Of a stretch of 64,000 bases of DNA, positions 43,336-55,400 are shown in pieces. Numbering within the stretch: the first letter of the stretch is position 1; each line of letters starts with the position of its first letter. Source of the DNA: Streptomyces sp. NBC_00250 (GTDB taxonomy: Bacteria > Actinomycetota > Actinomycetes > Streptomycetales > Streptomycetaceae); NCBI RefSeq assembly GCF_036192275.1, contig NZ_CP108088.1, positions 7,255,501 to 7,319,500 on the forward strand, read 5' to 3'. The notes beneath the pieces are model-generated. The model did no database searches. It saw nothing but the letters and a program-made list of their open reading frames with translations, and was not told the origin of the DNA. The position numbers were made by a program, and so were the translations under genes.

Positions 43336-44175
43336 TCACCCATCGGGAAAGGTCAGGTCCAGCGCACGCACCCGGTCCTCCCCGGTGGTGACGGAGACGG
43401 TGACGATCCGGTCCCGGCGGAGGGTGAACGCCACGGCGGAGACCGGCCGTCCGCCGACGAAGGCGACGGCTCCGACGGCCCCGTCGACCAGCGCGGGCCG
43501 GGCCACGTCCGCGAACCGCGCGAAGGCGGCCGCCCCCTCGGCGACGGCCGGGGCGCCGTGGACGGGGCCGCGCTCGGAATAGGCGATCACGTCCGGGTCG
43601 AGGACGGCCGCGAGCTCGCGGGCGTCACGCGCGCGTGCGGCGGCCAGGAACCGGTCCACCACCGCCCGCTGCCGCCCCGCGCCCCCCTCGGTACGGGCGG
43701 CCCCCTGGCCCCGGACCCGCTCCCGGGCCCGCCGGGCGAGCCGTGCCACCTCCTCGGGGGAACCGCCGGTGATCCGCGCCGTCTCGTACGGCGGCAACCC
43801 GAACACGTCGTGGAGTACGTAGGCGAGCCGCTCCTCGACCTCCAGGGACTCCAGTACGAAGAACAGCGCCAGCCATGCGGCCTCAAGCCCGGCCCCCGCC
43901 GCCGCCCCGGACGCTTCTCCGGCCGTGCGCCGACGGCCGGGCCCGCCGCCCGCCTGCCGCTCCTGGAGCACCCGCACACACTCTTGCGCCACCAGCGCGG
44001 TCAGCCAGACCCGTACCGACGCCCCGTCGTCCCGTCCCAGGTCCGCCCGCGCCGCCGCGAGCGCCTCCTCGGCCTCGGCCGGCGAGCCCGTCATCCGCAG
44101 CGCAACATGCCGCAACTGCTCCTCGTGGACGTCGAAGCGCCCGGTCAGGGCGGTCAGGAAGGTGTCGTCGTACAT
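43336..44175 (-). CDS. Atypical ECF sigma factor with C-terminal SnoaL-like domain
   Basis: A 279-residue protein of the large ECF class (SigJ/ECF41-like) with a C-terminal SnoaL-type domain (RQRAVVDRFLAAARARDARELAAVLDPDVI onward). Region 4 is readable (VEERLAYVLHDVFGLPPYETARITGGSPEEV, a helix-turn-helix). Region 2 is degenerate: ALRMTGSPAEAEEALAAARADLG replaces the usual YRMLGSxxDAEDxVQxxxLR, so core-binding/-10 melting residues seem altered. No anti-sigma gene nearby. Role in promoter recognition uncertain; may be non-functional as sigma. Confidence 0.7.
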   Translation of the reverse strand: MYDDTFLTALTGRFDVHEEQLRHVALRMTGSPAEAEEALAAARADLGRDDGASVRVWLTALVAQECVRVLQERQAGGGPGRRRTAGEASGAAAGAGLEAAWLALFFVLESLEVEERLAYVLHDVFGLPPYETARITGGSPEEVARLARRARERVRGQGAARTEGGAGRQRAVVDRFLAAARARDARELAAVLDPDVIAYSERGPVHGAPAVAEGAAAFARFADVARPALVDGAVGAVAFVGGRPVSAVAFTLRRDRIVTVSVTTGEDRVRALDLTFPDG

Positions 44176-44329
44176 GGCGCCTCACTCCTCGTCGGGTCCG
44201 TCACCGCCTTGACGTGAGGGCCCGCCGCGATGTGACAGAACCGGCCGTTCGCCGGCGACGGAGTCAGCCCCCGCACGAGCTCCCGGGCGACGCTCCGCCG
44301 GACCTCGGCGAGGCGAGGCCCGGGACGAC

Positions 44330-44371
44330 GGAAAGGCCGGCTCGACGCGGGGGACGTCGGGCCGGCCTTCC
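44330..44371 (-). terminator. Probable argG terminator hairpin
   Basis: AAGGCCGGC (44333-44341) pairs with GCCGGCCTT (44361-44369), and the inside pairs further through CGACG/CGTCG (44343-44347 with 44355-44359). Read along the argG strand it ends in CCTTTCC, a weak T-run. It is about 140 bases past the argG stop. Confidence 0.6.
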
Positions 44372-44386
44372 GGGGCGTCGAGCGTG

Positions 44387-44491
44387 GCGCTCGACGGAGG
44401 GTGCCGAGCGGTGCGCTCGACGGGGTGTCGCGAGCACAGGGCGCTCGACGGGGTGTGCCGAGCACGGCGTTCGGAGGAGGTGTCGAGCGCC
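44387..44491. repeat. Four tandem 25-28 base repeats, each able to form a hairpin, after argG
   Basis: Units begin at about 44387, 44413, 44441 and 44467, each near GCGCTCGACGGGGTGTGCC followed by GAGC. In the first three, GCTCG pairs with CGAGC; the fourth pairs as GCGTTCG with CGAGCGC. The array starts 19 bases beyond the argG stop on the minus strand and precedes the stronger hairpin at 44330-44371. Confidence 0.7.
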
Positions 44492-44509
44492 GTGCTCGGC
44501 AGTGGCGGG

Positions 44510-48746
<4,237 letters not shown>

Positions 48747-48750
<4 letters not shown>

Positions 48751-49682
48751 GCGACCCCAAGAACCCCGGGGGCACGCCGGCCGAGAGCACCACCCGGAAG
48801 CACACCGCGCTCCCCAAGGCCCAGATCCTCATCGAGGCCCTGCCCTGGCTGACGCGGCACAACGGCAAGACCGTCGTCATCAAGTTCGGCGGCAACGCCA
48901 TGATCGACGAGGACCTCAAGGCCGCGTTCGCCCAGGACGTCGTCTTCCTGCGCCAGGCCGGCCTCAAGCCGGTCGTCGTGCACGGCGGCGGCCCCCAGAT
49001 CAGCGCCGCCCTCGACCGGCACGGCATCGTCAGCGAGTTCAAGGCCGGCCTGCGGGTCACCACCGAGGACGCCATGGACGTCGTACGGATGGTCCTCGCC
49101 GGCCAGGTCCAGCGCGAGCTCGTCGGGCTGCTCAACCAGCACGGCCCGCTCGCCGTCGGTCTCACCGGCGAGGACGCCCACACCATCACCGCCACCCGGC
49201 ACCGGCCGGTCGTGGACGGCGAGCAGATCGACATCGGCCGGGTCGGCGAGATCACCGCCATCGACACCGGCGCCATCCAGGCGCTCCTGGAGGACGGCCG
49301 GATCCCGGTCATCTCCTCCATCGCCCGCTCCCAGGACGACGGACATGTCTACAACGTCAATGCTGATACGGCGGCTGCGGCACTCGCTGCGGCGCTGGGC
49401 GCCGAGACGCTGATGGTCCTGACCGACGTCGAGGGCCTCTACGAGGACTGGCCCCACAGCGACGAGGTCATCAGCCGGCTCACCGCGAGCCAGCTGGAGA
49501 AGCTGCTGCCCGAGCTCTCCAGCGGCATGGTCCCCAAGATGGAGGGCTGCCTGCACGCCGTACGGAACGGGGTCACCACGGCCCGCGTGATCGACGGCCG
49601 GGTCCAGCACTCGATCCTGCTGGAGATCTTCACCGACGAGGGCATCGGCACGATGGTCGTGCCGGACGGACAGGGGGACTGA
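48747..49682 (+). CDS. argB: Acetylglutamate kinase
   Basis: A 311-residue amino-acid-kinase: [28 protein letters not shown] (phosphate-binding KFGGNAM) and [13 protein letters not shown]; the ATP-binding end includes [12 protein letters not shown] and [13 protein letters not shown]. It phosphorylates N-acetylglutamate and in many bacteria is feedback-inhibited by arginine; an N-terminal segment ([16 protein letters not shown]) of the arginine-sensitive type is present. Overlaps neighbours (ATGA, TGATG). Confidence 0.97.
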
Positions 49683-50887
49683 TGAGCGGCACCGGCAACG
49701 AGCAGCTGACCCAGCGGTGGCAGGGCTCGCTGATGAACAACTACGGCACCCCCCGGCTGCCCCTCGTCCGCGGTGAGGGCGCCAAGGTCTGGGACGCCGA
49801 CGGCAACGCGTACCTGGACTTCGTCGGCGGCATCGCCGTCAACGCCCTCGGCCACGGCCACCCGGCGATCGTCGAGGCCGTCACCCGGCAGATCCAGACC
49901 CTCGGCCACGTCTCCAACCTCTTCGTCGCCGAGCCGCCCGTCGCCCTCGCCGAGAAGCTCCTCGCCCTCTTCGGCCGGCCCGGCAAGGTCTTCTTCTGCA
50001 ACTCCGGTGCCGAGGCCGTCGAAGGCGCCTTCAAGATCGGCCGGCTCACCGGCCGCTCCCACATGGTCGCCACCCAGGGCGGTTTCCACGGCCGCACCAT
50101 GGGCTCCCTGGCGCTCACCGGCCAGCCCGCCAAGCAGACCCCGTTCCTGCCGCTGCCCGGCGACGTGACACATGTGCCGTACGGGGACGTGGAGGCGCTG
50201 CGCGCCGCCGTCACCGAGGACACCGCCCTCGTGATCATCGAGCCCATCCAGGGCGAGAACGGCGTCGTCGTCCCGCCCGTCGGCTATCTGAAGGCGGCCC
50301 GGGAGATCACCCGCGCCACCGGCACCCTCCTCGTCCTCGACGAGGTGCAGACCGGCATCGGTCGCTGCGGCCACTGGTTCGAGTACCAGGCCCACGAGGG
50401 CGTCGAGCCCGATGTCGTCACCCTCGCCAAGGGCCTCGGCGGCGGCCTCCCGCTCGGCGCGACCGTCGCCTTCGGCCCTGCCGCGGACCTCTTCGGGCCC
50501 GGTCACCACGGCACCACCTTCGGCGGCAACCCGGTCGCCTGCGCCGCCGGACTCGCCGTTCTCGACACCCTCGGCGCCGACGCGGCCCTCGACCACGTGA
50601 AGGCGGTCGGGGAGCGGCTGCGGCAGGGAATCGAGGGTCTGGGCCACCCGCTGGTCTCCCACGTCCGTGGTGCGGGCCTCCTGCTGGGTATCGTGCTCAC
50701 GGAGTCCCTCGCACCCCAGGTGCAGCAGGCGGCTCAGGACGCCGGCCTCCTGGTGAACGCGCCCGCCCCCGATGTCGTACGGATCATGCCTCCGCTGGTC
50801 CTCACCGACGCCGAGGCGGACGCCTTCCTCCAGGCCCTGCCCGGAGTCCTCGACGTGGCGAACGGGCAAGGACGAACCGGAGAATGA
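49682..50887 (+). CDS. argD: Acetylornithine aminotransferase
   Basis: A 401-residue class III PLP aminotransferase: [16 protein letters not shown], the phosphate-binding [30 protein letters not shown], and the PLP Lys in [15 protein letters not shown]. It transfers an amino group from glutamate to N-acetylglutamate semialdehyde. Overlaps argB by one base (TGATG) and ends eight bases before argR. Confidence 0.97.
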   Translation: MSGTGNEQLTQRWQGSLMNNYGTPRLPLVRGEGAKVWDADGNAYLDFVGGIAVNALGHGHPAIVEAVTRQIQTLGHVSNLFVAEPPVALAEKLLALFGRPGKVFFCNSGAEAVEGAFKIGRLTGRSHMVATQGGFHGRTMGSLALTGQPAKQTPFLPLPGDVTHVPYGDVEALRAAVTEDTALVIIEPIQGENGVVVPPVGYLKAAREITRATGTLLVLDEVQTGIGRCGHWFEYQAHEGVEPDVVTLAKGLGGGLPLGATVAFGPAADLFGPGHHGTTFGGNPVACAAGLAVLDTLGADAALDHVKAVGERLRQGIEGLGHPLVSHVRGAGLLLGIVLTESLAPQVQQAAQDAGLLVNAPAPDVVRIMPPLVLTDAEADAFLQALPGVLDVANGQGRTGE

Positions 50888-50894
50888 GACGACG

Positions 50895-51425
50895 ATGACC
50901 GACGCGCAGGAAAATGAGCACGGCGGGCCGTCCGTTCCGCAGACCCGCACCGCACGCCACCGCAGGATCGTCGACATCCTCAACAGGCAGCCGGTGCGCT
51001 CGCAGAGCCAGCTCGCCAAGCTCCTCGCGGACGACGGGCTGAGCGTCACCCAGGCGACGCTCTCCCGCGACCTCGACGAGCTGGGCGCGGTGAAGATCCG
51101 CAACACCGGCGGCGAGCTGATCTACGCGGTGCCGAGCGAGGGCGGATTCCGCACCCCGCAGGCCCCGTTGGGCGAGTCCGCCAAGGAGGAGCGCATGCGG
51201 CGCCTCTCCGGCGAACTGCTGATCTCCGCCGAGGCGTCCGCCAACCTGGTGGTCCTGCGGACCCCGCCGGGCGCCGCCCAGTTCCTCGCGTCGGCCATCG
51301 ACCAGGCCGAACTCCGCGCGATCCTCGGCACGATCGCGGGAGACGACACCCTGCTGCTCATCAGCCGCGACCCGGCGGGCGGCCAGGCACTCGCGGACCA
51401 CCTGCTGAAGCTGGCGCAGAAGTAG
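50895..51425 (+). CDS. argR: Arginine repressor
   Basis: A 176-residue arginine-sensing repressor. The N-terminal winged helix-turn-helix is [28 protein letters not shown], with [18 protein letters not shown] as recognition helix and wing; the C-terminal hexamerisation and arginine-binding part has [19 protein letters not shown] 50895 chosen; an in-frame upstream start is inside argD. It closes the argCJBD operon and probably binds the ARG-box-like sites before argG, argC and argH. Confidence 0.96.
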   Translation: MTDAQENEHGGPSVPQTRTARHRRIVDILNRQPVRSQSQLAKLLADDGLSVTQATLSRDLDELGAVKIRNTGGELIYAVPSEGGFRTPQAPLGESAKEERMRRLSGELLISAEASANLVVLRTPPGAAQFLASAIDQAELRAILGTIAGDDTLLLISRDPAGGQALADHLLKLAQK

Positions 51426-51501
51426 CCGGCGGTACGCGGCAGGGGAGCGGGACTCGGCAGGACCGCCGAGGCCCGTGCTCGAACCCCGACAGAGGCACCG
51501 G

Positions 51502-52104
51502 TCAGCAGGCGCTGACCGGTGTCAGGGTCACCAGAGACGTGTGCGGCACCACGCGCAGGGTCTTGGCCGTGCCCCGTCCCGTCCGTAGGGCGAACCCCCG
51601 CGGATCGGCTCCCACCAGTTCCCCGCACAGCTCCTCGTACGGGGTGCTGAGCCGGACCATGGACGACGCGGGTGACGGGGTCGCCGACCAGATCACGGCG
51701 GTCGCGGTGACCGCCAGCGCGAGACCGGACACACAGCACACGGCGGCCCAGCGGAGCCGATGTCCGACGCGCCGCACCTCGTCCGAGGTCCAACGGCGCA
51801 GCGCCTGCCCGCCCAGCACCATCTCCTTCTCGGGGCGGCCATGAGCAGCCCTCACGGCGAGCAGGGTTCCCCAGACCAGCACGACGAAGGCCGCGAGCAC
51901 CAGGGAGGCCGCCCAGCGGGCCGTGTCCCCGGGGAGACCCGACAGCTGATCCTGACCCTTGACGACGGTGAGCACGCCGAGGAGCGCCGTCAGCCCGGTC
52001 AGTCCGGTCCGCCAGCCCTCGGCCTGCCGGCGCAGCTCCGGCAACTGACTGAACTCCAGCTCACGTGCGAGTTCCGCCCAACGCCGGTCCGAGCGATCGG
52101 TCAT
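51502..52104 (-). CDS. Small membrane protein, third gene of the caspase-HSP90 operon
   Basis: A 200-residue protein of unrecognised family. A polar, basic N-terminus of about 30 residues (MTDRSDRRWAELARELEFSQLPELRRQAEG) precedes about three hydrophobic helices: GLTGLTALLGVLTVV, WAASLVLAAFVVLVWGTLLAV and AAVCCVSGLALAVTATAVIW. The last 60 residues are hydrophilic and probably outside the membrane. Its ATG overlaps the stop of the zinc-ribbon gene (ATGA), so it is translated with it. It is the natural candidate for a membrane effector or sensor of the operon, but no function can be read. Confidence 0.7.
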   Translation of the reverse strand: MTDRSDRRWAELARELEFSQLPELRRQAEGWRTGLTGLTALLGVLTVVKGQDQLSGLPGDTARWAASLVLAAFVVLVWGTLLAVRAAHGRPEKEMVLGGQALRRWTSDEVRRVGHRLRWAAVCCVSGLALAVTATAVIWSATPSPASSMVRLSTPYEELCGELVGADPRGFALRTGRGTAKTLRVVPHTSLVTLTPVSAC

Positions 52105-52472
52105 GACGGCGTGTCTCCTGTCTCTGCCGTTCTCACACGCCAACTGGCTCCGCACCCGATGAACGCGGCGTCCGGGGGCATCGACGGATGGGGGTGACCG
52201 CACTCGCAGAAGTGGACCTCGCTGCCCACGACATCGGGGCTGTCCTCGGCCCGTCGGTCGCGGAAGGGCCAGGGTGCCTTGGTGCCGATTCCGGGAAGGC
52301 CGTACGCGTACTCCGAGACCGTGGGTCCGGCGCAGCGCGGACACACCCCGGAGACCGAGAGGGTGCGGCCGTCGGACGCGATGTGCTGGGCGAGGGCGAG
52401 CGACAGCTCCCCGAGCGATGTCTCGGCATACGGGAGTTCGGCGTCGTGAGCGGCCGTACGGGATTCAGTCAC
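52101..52472 (-). CDS. Small Cys-rich (zinc-ribbon-like) protein, second gene of the caspase-HSP90 operon
   Basis: A 123-residue protein of unknown family. The centre has a CPRCAG pair and later HFCECGHPH and IGCGASW, so there are at least four Cys plus His residues in zinc-ribbon spacing. The GTG at 52472 lies within the end of the caspase gene (eight-base overlap), and its stop overlaps the start of the membrane protein gene. The tight overlaps suggest fixed stoichiometry of the three products. Confidence 0.7.
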   Translation of the reverse strand: MTESRTAAHDAELPYAETSLGELSLALAQHIASDGRTLSVSGVCPRCAGPTVSEYAYGLPGIGTKAPWPFRDRRAEDSPDVVGSEVHFCECGHPHPSMPPDAAFIGCGASWRVRTAETGDTPS

Positions 52473-55400
52473 CGTCGTCCTCTCCTTCCGGGGAGTCGGG
52501 TTCGAGTGCGAAGAGTGGTGCGTACAGCCGGAGGCGCTCCGCCGTCCAGGCCTCGCTCTCGCCCGTGGCGCGAGCCGCGAAGGCGATCCGGTCCGCGTCG
52601 ACCCGGCCGTGCAGCGCGGGCAGCATGCCGTCCCCGTGTACGGACAGCGCGATCAGGTCCTGCCAGAGGGGCACCGCTTCGGACACCTCCGACAGGTGTG
52701 GCGGCCGGGATCCCCACGAGGCCTGCAGCGGAAGATAGGGCACGAGACGCTGCCACGTGCTGCCTATGGGCTCTCCGAGCCGGGCGGCGATGCTCAGGAG
52801 ATCGAGCGGGCAGAGCGGTTCTCCCTCGGGAGAGACATGATGTTCCGAGCTCAGGGCGGCGATGTCCGCGCCCGTGGGTACCCGCTCGGGAAGGCCGACC
52901 ACCTCGGCGTCGGTCAACGCCGGTACGAGTGCGCCGAGCGCGCGCAGGGGATCCAGACGTCGGTAGGCCTCGCGGACACCGATGCGCAGGGATTGCGCGT
53001 AGCGGGCCAGGCGGGCACCTGTCAGCGGGGTCCATCGGGGTGGCTCGAACCACTCGCCGTGGAACGAACCGTCCTCGTCCTCGACGCCGTGGTCGAGCAG
53101 AGCCCAGCTCGCCTCCCGGCCGGGCCGAAGCCCGGCCAGGCCCTCGGGGAGCGGGGGAACGGTCAGGCCGGCCTTCTTCGCCTCGCGGCGGGCCTTCTTC
53201 CACGTGCTGCCGAGGGACGTCCTCAGCATGACGCTCGCCGAGAAGAGAACGTCCTCGGTGGGGAGCACCGGATAGTCGGCACCGACGAAGGACGGATCCT
53301 GGCCCGAGAACAGGCACTGCTCCGCCAGCGACAGCCCGTCCCAGGCCCTCATCAGAGCTCCCGCCGGCGGCACCTCGAAGCCGGCCTTCGCCAGATCCTC
53401 GATGATGTACGAGAGTTCCGCCCAGTCGACGGAGTGCGGTCGCAGGTAGGCCAGGTCCCGTAGGGTCAGGCCGAGCTCCGGCCGGATGCCCGAAGCCGGT
53501 GCGGGGGCGAGGATGCGGGAGGCCTCCGTTTCCAGGGCGAGTCCCTTCGAGGCCTTGCCGCGGTAGCGGCGATGGTGACGCCAGCCCAGGTACGCGACCC
53601 AGCGGGCCAGTTCCCTCTCCGCCGAACGCAGCGTCGTCTCCCTGCGCTCGGCGCATTCGACCGTCGCCGCCCAGGTGAGTTCCACCGTCCCGTCGGCGTC
53701 CTCCCGGACATAACTCTCCAGCACGGGGCCGATGTCGTGCGGTACCTCGCTCCATCGTTCGACCTCCTCGGCGGAGGGGACCGTCCACCCCAGCCAGGCG
53801 AAGCCGGCCATCCGGTCCCGCAGCGCGAGCGGGTCCGTACCGAGTCCCCGTGCCGCCCGTACCACGTCCCAGGGCCATCGGGTACGGCGCCACGTTCCGT
53901 GCTCCTCGACGTAGAGCATGTCGAGGTCGTTCTTGTCGCACACATGGTCCCGGTGGTGGGGTGGAACCGTGGGCAACGGGTGCCTGAGGAACGGGGCGTA
54001 CCTGGTGCAGTGGTCCGTCAGCTCGCCGAGAGGCCGGTACCCGGCGTACGAGGCTCGTACGAGGCCACCGAAGTCGTCCGGCGCGTGCCGGTAGTCGTTC
54101 TCCTTCGGCGCCGACCACACGTCCGACTCGTCCCCCAGCAGCCCCTTCATGATCTCCGCGTCAGTCCGGTCCGGAGTCCAGTCGAGACCGTCCGCGCTCA
54201 GGACCGGGGGAGGCGCGAGCCGTGCATGGGCCACCCGCAACGCTCGGGCGGTGCGCAGCACGGCCGCCACCGGGACTCCACGGTACTGGGCGGCCTGGAC
54301 CGCGGTGCGCCAGTCACGGGTCATCGTGGACACGACAGTCGCCCACCCGGGTGCGGGTATCGGGTAACCGGCGAGGGATGCGGGCACCGCTTCGTCCCGG
54401 GAGAGGGACGGCTCGTCCAGGGCCGCGGCACGCCATGCGCGCGTGTAGGCCCAGCGGTCCTTGTTCCGGTAGGGCGCCGGTTCTCGCTGCAGGATGTGCG
54501 CGTCCCAGGTGAACCAGCCCGTGGTGTCGAGGGAGGCATCGGGCTCCCAGGGTTGCCTCTTCACCCGCAGGCCCCTGCCACGCCACGCCTCCCAGATCTG
54601 GCCTGCCGCCGAAGGGTGGTTCGACTCCAGTGACCAGAGCCAGTCGAACGTCAGCCCCGGCCAGCCCGCCAGTCTCTCCGCTCCGTCGCGGTATGCGGAG
54701 GCGGCCCAACGACGGTCGTAGGACGTCAGCTTCTTGCGGTTGATGCTCAGGTCCCCGGCGTGCCTCCCGGACAGGTTGAGCACATGGCCGAACGGCGCCT
54801 GGTCGGTGACGATCCCGTCGCAGAGCACCGCTCCCCTTCCCGGCACCCACCACAGCACACCGGGAACGGCCTCCACCGTTCCGCCGTGGCCGGCGTCGAA
54901 CTGCAGCTGCCCCGGCAGCCAATGATGGCTGTGCCCCGACGCGTCGCGCACACGCAGATCGAACTCGCTGACGAGGACGTGTCTGCGGAGCGTCGCCACG
55001 CACGAGAGGCCGGTTGCGACGGAGGCGCCTCGGAGGTACAGGCGAACCCGTGTGCCACCTTCCGGCAGCCCGGACTCGGCGGAGCCGGACTCCTGGACAC
55101 GGAACAGGCTGCCGCTGCTGGAGATGTCGACCCTCAGCGCCCGGTGGGCGAGGCTGCCCTCCGGGCTGACCGGCCGGGTGACGATCGACATCTCGTCGGC
55201 CAGCATGAAGTAGCTGAAGACGCCGATACCGAAACGGCTGTTGGGGTAGAGGCGCAGTTCCCGGTCGTGCCGCAGCCAGGCCGCCTGCTCGCGGCGGAAC
55301 GAGCGTGTCTGTCCGAAGCGGCGCCCGGCCTGCGTGAACGTGTTCGTGAGCTGTTCCACGTCCATGCCCACGCCGTTGTCCCGGCACTCGACGAAGGGGC

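Larger units (their letters stand above)
44176..44509. other. Intergenic region between ECF-like gene and argG with hairpins and repeats
   Basis: No coding frame with recognisable product is seen. It contains the long hairpin at 44330-44371 and the four-unit repeat at 44387-44491, described separately. The ECF-type gene promoter should lie between 44176 and about 44260; no strong -35/-10 pair was recognised. Confidence 0.5.
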
